From positions 1-32,827 of the forward strand of contig NZGD01000062.1 of the NCBI GenBank assembly GCA_002690925.1: a DNA stretch of 32,827 nt, in the 5' to 3' direction. The notes under the pieces were generated by a model, which was given only the letters and a program-made list of their open reading frames with translations, had not been told where the DNA came from and did no database searches. How positions within the stretch are numbered: the first letter of the stretch is position 1; each line of letters begins with the position of its first letter. Below are positions 9,296 to 17,310 of the stretch, piece after piece. The DNA is from Rhodopirellula sp. GTDB lineage: Bacteria > Planctomycetota > Planctomycetia > Pirellulales > Pirellulaceae. The position numbers were made by a program, and so were the translations under genes.

Positions 9296-9480
9296 TACTT
9301 GCCTCCTCCCCAAGAACCACCGTATGAACGTCCATAAACACCGCCGCCTCCAGAACTCGTGCCGTCAAGAATTCCAAGATTGGGCGCCCGCCAGCTATAA
9401 GCGGCGGCAACCCCAAACCAAAGGCAAACGCTCAGACCAAAAACCAAATAACCAATGAACCACTTCGACTTTGCATCCAT
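9295..9480 (-). CDS. Small single-pass membrane protein with Gly-rich tail (61 residues)
   Basis: A 61-residue protein with one membrane helix at about 7-27 and a C-terminal tail rich in Gly, Ser and Tyr (GGGGVYGRSYGGSWGGGK). The ATG at 9480 lies six bases after the DUF4178 stop, and its own stop overlaps the DUF350 start. The tight coupling on both sides argues that it is a genuine gene. The purine-rich codons of the tail double as the ribosome site for DUF350. No family recognised; probably a membrane subunit or assembly partner of the operon's complex. Confidence 0.75.
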   Translation of the reverse strand: MDAKSKWFIGYLVFGLSVCLWFGVAAAYSWRAPNLGILDGTSSGGGGVYGRSYGGSWGGGK

Positions 9481-9486
9481 TTACAA

Positions 9487-11040
9487 TCACTCCGTTGCGT
9501 AAGGGTTGTAGTCACTATCTTCCCATCGTTTTCTTTCAAAGGAAAACTGATAGGCAAGAATGCCGACCGGCAACGCTGAGATAGCGACCAGGCCATAGAA
9601 ACAGAGCCATGGATCGGCCCCTTGCCTTACGCCAACCCGAGCAAAGGCGAGATAAAGAATCACCATCAGAATTGATAACACCGGCCACGTAATGAAAAGC
9701 TTGCTTCCGAAGGATGGCCCAGGCTGAATCGGCCCCACCCCGAAACTTCGAGGCAGATCCTTAACCCCAAATCCTTCTTCAATCGCTTCCGTGTGCACAT
9801 AAACGGACTCCGAGATAGTCACCTCACTCGACGTCTTCGTCTCAGACCACTCGTAAGAGAGCATCCTCGGTGGCGCGATATAATCAGCAGTCTTGACCTT
9901 TTCACCAGCCTCAACCTTCCAATAAAACTCGCCCAGCACGTGTTTGACGGTCGCAACACCACGATCGTAGATTCGAAAACTTGATCCATCATAGCTGATT
10001 CTGCTAGCAGCCCCGGAGTTCTTTGCCGCTTCTCCAGAAGCGGGCGATGCAAACGACCAATGCCGGTCATTGTAAACCAACCAACGAAACCCAACCTTCT
10101 CGCTGTAAAGCAGGTACTCCTGCCATGGGTAACTCACTCCACCGTACATCGCGAAGCGGGCCAGAAACCCGATCACCATGTAATCGTCTCCCAACAACTT
10201 TCCCTCGGTGCCGAGCGGCAGTTTAAGTTTCAGTTTTTTGGGTATTGCTAACGTCTTCAGATAGGACAACTTCCCATTATCAGCATCCAATAATGAATTA
10301 CAGTTTGGGCAGGTCACACGTAGCGATGCGTCTGGAACGTGTAGCGTGAGTGCCCCACCACACTTCGGACAATTCAGAGATGCCGCTGCAGAGACGATTG
10401 TGGCATCGAGCACATCCCAGCCATCACCCTCAAGCGAGAGAGAGTCGAGGCTGATCTCTTTTCCGACGTAGGCACTCACCGACTTGCCGTATTCAAAGGT
10501 CGCGAAGACATCTTTTTCACCCTGCAGATCGATGAATTTGTGCTCGGCACCACCTCGAAATGCCCAAGGAATATCGCCCTCCGCGGCCAAAGCCGCTGCC
10601 ACACCGCGTTCAGTCACACTGAATTCAGAGGAACCGAGTTTAACGGCGGTGCCAACTTTCAGGTCGTCGAAACCGGGAACCGGTACCTTACTAGGCAGCT
10701 TTCGCTGAAACATCAGGTAAGTCTTCCCCTGCGCCTCGGCAAGCCATCCCCAGCGTCCCCCCGGAAAAGCGAGATACCATTCGTCCCAAACACCACCCGC
10801 AGGATGTTGGTACTGCACACGGCCAACGACCGTGAAAGGTTTCCGATTGAATCTGCCCGAGAGACCACAACGCAAACGAGATGGCGTCTCAACTAACTCG
10901 GCAACCTTGCCAATATCCTCAACTTTTCTGTCCGTACGAGCGACCGCCGACTGACAGAATTCACAAACCGAAACCACGGAACCCACCGTGAACTCGATGG
11001 GTGCACCGCATGACGGACAAGCAGTCTTTCGACGTTTCAT
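9487..11040 (-). CDS. Double DUF4178 membrane protein with two zinc ribbons
   Basis: About 517 residues. It starts with a zinc ribbon (CPSC at 8-11 and CEFC at 26-29), then a first DUF4178 domain (about 55-200). A second zinc ribbon (CPKC at 224-227, CPNC at 244-247) precedes a second DUF4178 domain (about 275-400). Two membrane helices follow near 448-468 and 479-497, and then a short charged tail. DUF4178 is a beta-rich domain of unknown function; the duplicated ribbon-plus-DUF4178 layout suggests internal duplication. The repeated WYLAF/WGW and YLLY/FRWL patterns show the relationship of the halves. The ATG at 11040 overlaps the speD stop by one base (TGATG). The soluble part most likely faces the cytoplasm and could be the scaffold for SpeD and the aminopropyltransferase. 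That role is inferred. Confidence 0.88.
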   Translation of the reverse strand: MKRRKTACPSCGAPIEFTVGSVVSVCEFCQSAVARTDRKVEDIGKVAELVETPSRLRCGLSGRFNRKPFTVVGRVQYQHPAGGVWDEWYLAFPGGRWGWLAEAQGKTYLMFQRKLPSKVPVPGFDDLKVGTAVKLGSSEFSVTERGVAAALAAEGDIPWAFRGGAEHKFIDLQGEKDVFATFEYGKSVSAYVGKEISLDSLSLEGDGWDVLDATIVSAAASLNCPKCGGALTLHVPDASLRVTCPNCNSLLDADNGKLSYLKTLAIPKKLKLKLPLGTEGKLLGDDYMVIGFLARFAMYGGVSYPWQEYLLYSEKVGFRWLVYNDRHWSFASPASGEAAKNSGAASRISYDGSSFRIYDRGVATVKHVLGEFYWKVEAGEKVKTADYIAPPRMLSYEWSETKTSSEVTISESVYVHTEAIEEGFGVKDLPRSFGVGPIQPGPSFGSKLFITWPVLSILMVILYLAFARVGVRQGADPWLCFYGLVAISALPVGILAYQFSFERKRWEDSDYNPYATE

Positions 11041-11498
11041 CAATCTTGTCCTTGCTCAGAGAATCCTTTTAACCCAAGCCCTGTTGGGCCTGCCGGCATC
11101 AGTGCATCTTGCGATACTCCTCGTGAGAGGTGCCTGACGTGCACAACTTTTGCACCTAGCGCGCTCGAGAGCATCCCCTGCCAGTCCCATGCTACCCGCT
11201 CACGACAACAATACAAATTGAAAGTCGCTAACCCGAATTCGGGATAAGTGTGACACGCTAGATGCGACTCGCTCAGCAAATACAGCGTGGTAACTCCCCC
11301 GGGTCCATCGAAGCGATGGCACTGAGGTTCTCCCACAACTTTGACCCCGATGTCAGTAACAACCTGCTGACAAATCTGCTGAATTAAAACAAGATCGCGT
11401 AATGATTCAACTTTGCAACCTGAAGCATCCACAACCCATTCCGTACCCGTCCCAACGGTCGGTTCCACCACATCGATAGTCGTCTGGGCAGTGCTCAT
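11040..11498 (-). CDS. speD: S-adenosylmethionine decarboxylase proenzyme
   Basis: A 152-residue class 1b AdoMet decarboxylase. It makes decarboxylated SAM, the aminopropyl donor used by the aminopropyltransferase four genes downstream. The self-cleavage site is the Glu-Ser in LLSESHLACHTYPE: Ser78 would become the pyruvoyl group. His83 (+5) and Cys98 (+20) match the spacing of the processing and proton-donor residues of the Thermotoga enzyme. It is slightly longer than the usual 120-130 residues, with about 20 extra residues at the N-terminus and a short Gly-rich C-terminal tail. It starts at ATG 11498, 65 bases after the SPFH stop, with no clear ribosome site, and its stop overlaps the DUF4178 start. 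Confidence 0.93.
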   Translation of the reverse strand: MSTAQTTIDVVEPTVGTGTEWVVDASGCKVESLRDLVLIQQICQQVVTDIGVKVVGEPQCHRFDGPGGVTTLYLLSESHLACHTYPEFGLATFNLYCCRERVAWDWQGMLSSALGAKVVHVRHLSRGVSQDALMPAGPTGLGLKGFSEQGQD

Positions 11499-11563
11499 GA
11501 ATTAAACAGATCCGGCGGCAATGGAAACAATGATCACACTGACTGGCGATAGCGTAGCACAGA

Positions 11564-12682
11564 TCAACTTGCTGGTGGCGGCGGCGGCGGTGTTGCCGCT
11601 TGGAAGTACCCGGCCAGTTGAGGTATCTGCCCAGCAGCAGTCCAGCCACCGATCGCAGCGGTCCAAACCATCGTCCCCTGCCCAACGTCACCAGCACTGA
11701 TACCCGCGACAAGCTGTTCGATACTGTAAGGCCCCCGGGTCTGTCCATCGACCGCCACATGCCACTGCGCAACGGGTGGTGGTGGTGGGCCTCCTGCCGC
11801 CGCTGGCGTTCCGGGAGCAACGCCTCCTTGCCCAGGCATCATGCGACTGGCCATTGCAAAACCCATGCCCAGCCCCATACCATCAGACGCCCCACCGCCT
11901 GCAGGATTCTCTGCAGCCGCCGTCATTGCCTGCCCCATCTGATACTGCTGAAAAGTATCCATATTGCCGATCACACCCATACTGGTTCTTGTGTCCAAAG
12001 CTTTTTCAACAGCCTCGGGCAGTGAAATATTCACGACATACAGTTGCGGACAATCCAGCCCGTACTCATCGTCAATTCTCTCTACAACCTCACTGCGCAG
12101 TGCCTCTCCAAGCTCGTTGTACTTGGCTGCCAGATCGAGGGCAGGCACCTGTAGTTTCCCCAGGATGTCGGCAAACGATGAGCTGATGATGTTCCGCAAA
12201 AGCTCCGTAATGTCATCCGCGGAGAAGTCTCCGTCAGTTCCAACCAACTCTTTCAGCAAGGCTTTCGCATCCACTGCCTGAAGCGTGTAGCTTCCGAATG
12301 CCCGAATCCGGATTGGCCCGAACTCAGGATCCCGAAGCATGATTGGATTTGGTGTTCCCCACTTGAGATCAGTCACCTGTTTCGTGCTAACGAAATAGAC
12401 CTCAGCTTTGAAAGGACTCTCAAAACCATATTTCCAACCTTGAAGAGTCGACATAATGGGCATGTTTTGAGTCGTCAGCTCGTAATGCCCAGGCTCATAT
12501 ACATCAGCCAACTCACCGCCTTTAACAAGCACTGCAACCTGCCCTGGCCGGACGATCAGCTGAGCACCATTTTTGATCTCATTCTGATGACGCGGAAAAC
12601 GCCAAACCAGCGTACGATTCGAATCATCGATCCACTCGATGATATCGATCAATTCACCACGAAGAATGTCGAACAGACCCAT
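11564..12682 (-). CDS. SPFH/YdjI-like (virion-core-protein family) protein with C-terminal GYF_2 domain
   Basis: About 372 residues. The start MGLFDILRGELIDIIEW is typical of the YdjI/SPFH 'virion core protein-like' family. The SPFH region runs from about 25 to 235 (VRPGQVAVLVKGGELADVYEPG; the AFGSY strand). A Gly/Met-rich linker and a proline run follow. A GYF_2 domain at about 305-362 (WHVAVDGQTRGPYS... ending GWTAAGQIPQL) and a polyproline end complete it. Such proteins form membrane-associated assemblies; B. subtilis YdjI works with PspA at stressed membranes. An upstream in-frame ATG at 12757 exists, but the ATG at 12682 has a GGAG nine bases ahead and matches the family start. It is the first gene of the operon and probably the scaffold that places the complex on the membrane. 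Confidence 0.88.
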   Translation of the reverse strand: MGLFDILRGELIDIIEWIDDSNRTLVWRFPRHQNEIKNGAQLIVRPGQVAVLVKGGELADVYEPGHYELTTQNMPIMSTLQGWKYGFESPFKAEVYFVSTKQVTDLKWGTPNPIMLRDPEFGPIRIRAFGSYTLQAVDAKALLKELVGTDGDFSADDITELLRNIISSSFADILGKLQVPALDLAAKYNELGEALRSEVVERIDDEYGLDCPQLYVVNISLPEAVEKALDTRTSMGVIGNMDTFQQYQMGQAMTAAAENPAGGGASDGMGLGMGFAMASRMMPGQGGVAPGTPAAAGGPPPPPVAQWHVAVDGQTRGPYSIEQLVAGISAGDVGQGTMVWTAAIGGWTAAGQIPQLAGYFQAATPPPPPPAS

Positions 12683-12987
12683 ATCGATTACTCCAATCAG
12701 GTTTTTAGCTGCACTCGGCGGATCGAACCACGCGAAACGGTGACTTCCACTCATCAAGCCGAATCCAACTTACCGATTCGGCATCACCGTCATCGACATC
12801 ACCGACTCAACTCAAAAGGCGAGTATACCGCCCATTTCAGGACCACACCATCCAAGGCGGAATCCGGCTCAACTGATGGCGCGCCGAATCTGTTTTCTTG
12901 AAAATTTAACAAACCCGCCACCCAGCCAAGCTGGCTCACCCTGGGCGTCTCCGGTCACCTTAGTGCAACCCATCTGGCAAAAACCGG

Positions 12988-13029
12988 CATGAATGCCAAG
13001 ACCGGGAACATGAATGCCAAGACCGGGAA
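12988..13029. repeat. 21-bp exact tandem duplication
   Basis: CATGAATGCCAAGACCGGGAA occupies 12988-13008 and again 13009-13029 without a mismatch. The perfect identity suggests a recent slippage event. It lies between the polyamine operon and the ABC operon. Confidence 0.9.
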
Positions 13030-13030
13030 A

Positions 13031-13048
13031 TGGAACCGAAGCGTTCCA
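13031..13048. other. Small perfect hairpin next to the 21-bp repeat
   Basis: TGGAAC and GTTCCA pair around a six-base loop. It immediately follows the tandem duplication. Function unknown; there is no T-run on either side. Confidence 0.4.
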
Positions 13049-13310
13049 ACCAGCACTGCGTCAACTGCCCATGATTAACCGTCGTTCTTCACCGTGCGTA
13101 TCTAACTAACAATGCGACCATTCTGGTGATAGGAATGCACGCGACACAGCAAAGGCTTGCCTGGAACCTCACCGAACGCCGACTTAGAAAGTCGATCGCT
13201 TAAGTCACAAGTCACGCGGAAAACCCGTAAGTTTGTGACAAACACAATGGGTGACGGCCTGAACAGCGGATTGAGCGAACGCGAGTCATACGAACGTCCA
13301 TCACTCACGC

Positions 13311-13342
13311 AAAACAACTTTTCAGCGGAAATAGAAAGTTGT
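13311..13342 (-). terminator. Rho-independent-type terminator of the ABC transporter operon
   Basis: Read on the minus strand, an 8-bp perfect stem (ACAACTTT paired with AAAGTTGT) with a 13-base loop is followed by TTTT. It begins seven bases after the permease stop, as expected for the end of the ATPase-permease message. Confidence 0.65.
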
Positions 13343-13348
13343 CGCATT

Positions 13349-14314
13349 TTACAACGGTGCAGGCAAATCGCGGTTTCGGAAAGTTCGATAGGCTACGAAA
13401 TAGAACAGAACTCCCAAACCGACGAGGATGAGGGGGTAAACGAGCGGGGGAAACACTCCCTCAGGCATTTTCTGAGTGACGCTCCAAGGCGCCCCAAGCC
13501 CGCCCTCTGCGACGAGCGACGTCATTTTCTGAGGCTTGTAACAACTGAAAAACGTCAGCGAAAGCAGCCAACTTAAAGATGCCGCGGCCTTCCCTAGCCC
13601 GTACATCACCAACTGCAGGACATACAGGCCAACCACACCGCCTACCGTTCTCCAGCGGTAGCGGTCGAGTGAACTCAACATCGTGCTGAGCCCTAAAACA
13701 AACAGCCCCAACGCAAAGAGATTGAACGTGGACGCCGCGTAAGTTCGTACATCGACTCGATCACGCAACGGCACCTCCTGCTTGGCTGGAGAATCAACCG
13801 TCAGGGGCACATCGACATTGAAGAATGGGATTTGCCACGTTGGTTGCTCAACGGTTTCATTGACCGACGTCGCAAAGACCCCGATTCCGATTCCTGCCCA
13901 AACTAACAGCACGAGTAACAGAAGACCGGCGATCGAAACGCTCGCATGCGAGAAAAGTAAAGTGCTACGTTTAATCGGCTGTGCCAGCAACATCTCCATA
14001 GTGCCGCGTCCCAGTTCACCACTCACAACATCACTACCACGAGCGATGCACCATATGATCACGCAAAGAATCACAATGGGCTCGTCGTATGTCATCCCGA
14101 CCCGTCCGGGGTAAGTAAAGAGGGCATCGAAATCAATGGGGGCAAATTTCTCGAACTCGCGGAACTGCTCAAGGATGGTTTTGAACTGCCCCATATCCAA
14201 AAGGCTTACCACCCAAACTCTTACCCAAGCAAATACGAATAACGCCAGGCCACACGAATAGAAAAGCAGCGAAGATTGTCCAATGTATTTTCGAACCAAG
14301 ATCCGGTTGATCAT
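13349..14314 (-). CDS. ABC-2 type transporter permease
   Basis: A 321-residue membrane protein with about six hydrophobic segments. The family signature near residues 92-118 (GSDVVSGELGRGTMEMLLAQP, as in NosY/ABC-2 permeases) lies between the second and third helices. A larger hydrophilic loop follows at about 155-195, presumably outside. The ATG at 14314 overlaps the ATPase stop (ATGA), so the two are translationally coupled and should form one exporter. Substrate unknown. The large first loop (about 35-75) and the periplasmic segment are typical of planctomycete versions. A terminator follows. Confidence 0.88.
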   Translation of the reverse strand: MINRILVRKYIGQSSLLFYSCGLALFVFAWVRVWVVSLLDMGQFKTILEQFREFEKFAPIDFDALFTYPGRVGMTYDEPIVILCVIIWCIARGSDVVSGELGRGTMEMLLAQPIKRSTLLFSHASVSIAGLLLLVLLVWAGIGIGVFATSVNETVEQPTWQIPFFNVDVPLTVDSPAKQEVPLRDRVDVRTYAASTFNLFALGLFVLGLSTMLSSLDRYRWRTVGGVVGLYVLQLVMYGLGKAAASLSWLLSLTFFSCYKPQKMTSLVAEGGLGAPWSVTQKMPEGVFPPLVYPLILVGLGVLFYFVAYRTFRNRDLPAPL

Positions 14315-15378
14315 TTCTCCATCCCCGCTGGTTTGTCTATTGAGCCGCTGTGAGAAATCACTTGGCTGCCTTTGACGGGCGGGCTTCCAGTGTGCACAGC
14401 ATCATAAACGGCCCGCAATCCTAGCGGCTCGATTCGAATCTGCTGCAGGTCCAAAGAATCGACCCAGCTGAGTAAAGGTGCGAGGTCACCAGCAGTATCA
14501 ATCTGCAGATATCTGGAACGGCCTTGCTGAACCTCCTCCAACGTGACTCTGTCTGCAAATTGCGTTGGCACTTGAATTGCCTCAGCGGGCTGCCGCGACG
14601 TGATCCGATGACGCTGAAAAAGATCGCTCATGGTCAGTTCATGTGCCAATTTACCGTGTCGCAGAAAAGCCACTCGGTCACACGTATCTTCAATTTCGCT
14701 CAGTACGTGAGATGAGAAAATCACGGTTCGTCCAGCATTCCGGGCGATTAGTACCAACTCGAGAACGGCGGCGCGGATGGTGGGGTCAAGATTCGCCGTG
14801 GGCTCATCAAGAATCAGTAGCGGTGTCGCCAATCCCAATACCACCGAGAGCGCGAGTTTCTGTCGCATCCCAGTTGACATGAATCCCACTCGTCGCCGAG
14901 TCTGCAACTCAAGTCGGTCAGCAATTTCAAGACTCCGTTCCAGATCACCCGCTGGGTGCATCTCAGCAAAGAATTTGAGAACTCCACCGCCTCGCATGTG
15001 CCTGGGTAGTCTCGCGTCTCCCGGCAGATAAGCCACCCGCTCACGCAGTCCCACCCCGTCGACGAGTGGATCGAAGTCGTCGACAAGACATCGCCCGGAA
15101 GTAGGCTGCAAGAAACCCAGCATCAGTCTGATGAGAGTTGTTTTGCCCGCCCCATTGGGTCCCAAGAGACCGAACACCTCACCGCGTGCGACTCCCAGAC
15201 AGCAATCGTCCAACGCGGTAAAGTCTCCATAACGCTTCGTTAAACTTTCAATCTGAACGATCTCATCCCCACCACCCTGCTTATTTTTGGTCGGTTCGCT
15301 CAAATCCTCGTTGTCCGCTCCACTCATCCTCGACCTTTCGGGCTGCTCTGCTTCGGCAAGCTCATTACACTGGCTCAT
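14311..15378 (-). CDS. ABC transporter ATP-binding protein
   Basis: A 355-residue ATPase. Residues 1-38 are a charged low-complexity leader. The nucleotide-binding domain then shows Walker A GPNGAGKTT (about 73-81), a divergent signature MSTGMRQKLAL in place of LSGGQ, Walker B LLILDEPTANLDP, and the switch SSHVLSE. The last 90 residues form the C-terminal domain often found in ABC-2 exporter ATPases. It powers the permease encoded directly after it, with an ATGA overlap. A second in-frame ATG 17 codons on would remove part of the leader. Expected role: ATP-driven export or membrane-protein extraction; substrate not deducible. Confidence 0.9.
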   Translation of the reverse strand: MSQCNELAEAEQPERSRMSGADNEDLSEPTKNKQGGGDEIVQIESLTKRYGDFTALDDCCLGVARGEVFGLLGPNGAGKTTLIRLMLGFLQPTSGRCLVDDFDPLVDGVGLRERVAYLPGDARLPRHMRGGGVLKFFAEMHPAGDLERSLEIADRLELQTRRRVGFMSTGMRQKLALSVVLGLATPLLILDEPTANLDPTIRAAVLELVLIARNAGRTVIFSSHVLSEIEDTCDRVAFLRHGKLAHELTMSDLFQRHRITSRQPAEAIQVPTQFADRVTLEEVQQGRSRYLQIDTAGDLAPLLSWVDSLDLQQIRIEPLGLRAVYDAVHTGSPPVKGSQVISHSGSIDKPAGMEK

Positions 15379-15458
15379 CTGATTTTGTTTCGGCCTCGAA
15401 GGTACTGTCGGCGCAGAAAGAATCGGACATCGTCGCTAGTATGCCGGTAAGTCAAATC

Positions 15459-15540
15459 ACCACAACCGGACTCGAACCTCGAACATGTCGCCACGGTCTT
15501 CCTGTGCTCCCTGGCTTTCTATCCCACTAAACGCGTCGCC
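15459..15540 (-). other. tRNA-like remnant (does not fold as an intact tRNA)
   Basis: Read on the minus strand, this stretch begins GGCGACGCG, continues with a D-arm-like TTTAGTGGGATAGAA, and later has a T-loop-like GGTTCGAGTCC. The order and spacing (about 80 bases) resemble a tRNA. However, I could not form the acceptor, anticodon or T stems, so it is at best a decayed copy. It lies between the divergent ABC operon and argJ. Confidence 0.2.
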
Positions 15541-15599
15541 AGCCCGATCCGCGGCGAACCAAACGCTACCCATCGATACCCAAAATAGTCAAAAATCTC

Positions 15600-16853
15600 A
15601 TGACTGGCTCCGAAAACGCCCCCCCAAGTGAAACATCGGATAGCTTCAAGTTGGCTCACGACCATGTCGCAGAGGGCGATCTGCCTGAAGGATTTCGCTT
15701 CGCAGGCGTCACCTGCGGAATAAAACCAAGCGGCAAACCCGACCTTTCCCTGATCGTCTCAGACTGGCCTGTTGTGGTCGCCGGTGTCTACACACAAAAT
15801 AAAATCGTTGCAGCACCGGTGGTTCTGTCACGGGGCAGAACTCCGACCGACACCATTCGCGCGGTCGTGACCAACAGCGGTAATGCCAACGCGTGCACAG
15901 GCGATCAAGGCATGCAAGATGCATTAGAAATGTGCGACCTCGTTGCTGAGATGGTGGACTGCCAGCCCGAAAATGTGCTCGTCATGAGCACCGGAATCAT
16001 CGGCAAACATCTCCCCATGGACTGCATCCGCAAAGGCATCCGGGATGCACACCAGCAAGTCGAACCTTCCCTGGCGGGATTTATCCGTTCGGCAGAGGCC
16101 ATCCGAACAACCGACAAGAATCGCAAAACAGTGACGACGCAAGTCGATGTTGGGCAGCGGCAGTTCCGAGTAGCCGCAATGGCGAAAGGTGCCGGAATGA
16201 TTGCCCCCAACATGGCCACCATGCTCTCCTGCATCGTTACCGACGCCCCCCTGACGACTGACATGGCACAAACATCGCTGCGTTGTGCCGCTAAAACCAG
16301 CTTTAATCGCGTCAGTGTCGATGGGCATACAAGTACCAACGACACACTACTTCTGATGTCCAGCGGACAGGGCACACCGCTCAACCCGAATGAGCTGCAA
16401 ATTTTTCAACAAGCACTCACCCAGGTGGCAGTTCACCTCGCAAAGCAGTTAGTCGCCGACGGAGAAGGCGCACTTCATGTGATGGCAATACGTGTCGAAG
16501 GCGCCACCGATGAGTCCGCCGCCGAGACCATCGCCCGGACTGTCGCAGCCAGTCCACTGGTGAAAACGGCTGTCACTGGCTCTGACCCCAACTGGGGCCG
16601 GATTGTTTCAGCAGCGGGATATGCTGACGCTGAGATCTCGCCTGAAAACACAAGTCTTCAGATCTGCGGCATCACGATTTATCGCGATGGTGCACCAGTG
16701 CCGTTCGACGAGCCTGCGTTGAGCGCGAAGATGAAGGCGAGCACTGAAGTTCCAATCGTCCTGCGGGTTGGGCAAGGTTCGGGCACCGTCGAATACTGGT
16801 CCAGCGATCTCACAAGCAGTTACGTCGAATTCAATTCCGAATACACCACCTAA
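15600..16853 (+). CDS. argJ: Bifunctional ornithine acetyltransferase/N-acetylglutamate synthase
   Basis: A 417-residue ArgJ. It recycles the acetyl group from N-acetylornithine to glutamate in arginine synthesis and, in bifunctional forms, also uses acetyl-CoA. The proenzyme cuts itself before the nucleophile Thr207 in the motif KGAGMIAPNMATML (196-209), giving alpha and beta chains. Other family marks are TNSGNANACTG (91-101), STGIIG (130-135), GSDPNWGRI, and a C-terminal YVEFNSEYTT close to the usual YVxINAEYxT. A hydrophilic N-terminal extension of about 20 residues precedes the usual start region. Its product pathway feeds arginine, the substrate of SpeA encoded about 7 kb downstream. 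It stands alone, with a hairpin just after its stop. Confidence 0.95.
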   Translation: MTGSENAPPSETSDSFKLAHDHVAEGDLPEGFRFAGVTCGIKPSGKPDLSLIVSDWPVVVAGVYTQNKIVAAPVVLSRGRTPTDTIRAVVTNSGNANACTGDQGMQDALEMCDLVAEMVDCQPENVLVMSTGIIGKHLPMDCIRKGIRDAHQQVEPSLAGFIRSAEAIRTTDKNRKTVTTQVDVGQRQFRVAAMAKGAGMIAPNMATMLSCIVTDAPLTTDMAQTSLRCAAKTSFNRVSVDGHTSTNDTLLLMSSGQGTPLNPNELQIFQQALTQVAVHLAKQLVADGEGALHVMAIRVEGATDESAAETIARTVAASPLVKTAVTGSDPNWGRIVSAAGYADAEISPENTSLQICGITIYRDGAPVPFDEPALSAKMKASTEVPIVLRVGQGSGTVEYWSSDLTSSYVEFNSEYTT

Positions 16854-16855
16854 CT

Positions 16856-16880
16856 GGATTGCATTTGGCAACTGCAATCC
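16856..16880. terminator. Stem-loop terminator after argJ
   Basis: GGATTGCA and TGCAATCC form a perfect 8-bp stem with a nine-base loop, starting two bases after the argJ stop. No T-run. It lies between convergent genes and could act on argJ. Confidence 0.6.
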
Positions 16881-16950
16881 AACAGGAACGCTGGCGACCA
16901 ACACAGTACATCTGGAGTCCTCAAACCGCTCGACTCACGGGGATGCGTCA

Positions 16951-17235
16951 CTAACTCTCCAACTGATCGTCGTATTGCTTGAACACAATAGGTAAATAAT
17001 CAAGGATGATTTGCTGCAGCGATGGGTCATCTGGTGTCAATCGTGTTTGGTTGCCAACAAGCGCATCTCGTTCGGCCAACACGATCGCCGCAAGTACATG
17101 CTGAACATCAACAGGAAGCGGTGTTTCTCCCTCCAAGGCAATCGCCAAGTCGAACAAAGCACGCCCTGCCGGACCATCAACTGAAACTTCCCCTGATTCA
17201 CTCAGGCTAATTCCGACCGCAATCAGACGCTCCAT
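16951..17235 (-). CDS. Small protein of unknown function (94 residues)
   Basis: A 94-residue, acidic, helical, soluble-looking protein (MERLIAVGISLSESGEVSVDG...). A GGGAGAG ribosome site lies just ahead of the ATG at 17235, which supports it as a real gene. No motif recognised. Its codon use and balanced residue composition resemble those of its neighbours. It lies downstream of the sulfatase on the same strand, with a gap of about 75 bases, and could be co-transcribed with it. Confidence 0.6.
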   Translation of the reverse strand: MERLIAVGISLSESGEVSVDGPAGRALFDLAIALEGETPLPVDVQHVLAAIVLAERDALVGNQTRLTPDDPSLQQIILDYLPIVFKQYDDQLES

Positions 17236-17310
17236 GATTGACTCTCCCGCAACCGACCGAAGTTAATTGGTGAGGCAGCACTCTGAAAATGAAAGATGCT
17301 CACTCCGACA

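Larger units (their letters stand above)
12683..13310. other. Intergenic region upstream of the polyamine operon
   Basis: No convincing gene. It should contain the operon promoter, but I could not pick out boxes with confidence. It holds an exact 21-bp tandem duplication and a small hairpin, both listed separately, and the terminator of the ABC transporter operon on its far side. Short open frames here (for example a minus-strand one up to 13347) look non-coding. Confidence 0.5.

Noticed and set aside
11407..11820. 137-codon minus-strand frame between the SPFH protein and SpeD
   Set aside because: It overlaps both genes out of frame; the His/Arg/Cys-rich translation is a shadow.
2437..12682. 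Amidotransferase as a ninth member of the polyamine operon
   Set aside because: It is on the same strand but 1.6 kb beyond the last gene, has its own start region, and no shared motif ties it to the operon.
13157..13576. 139-codon plus-strand frame overlapping the ABC permease end
   Set aside because: It crosses the terminator and the permease coding region antisense, with a composition unlike a protein.
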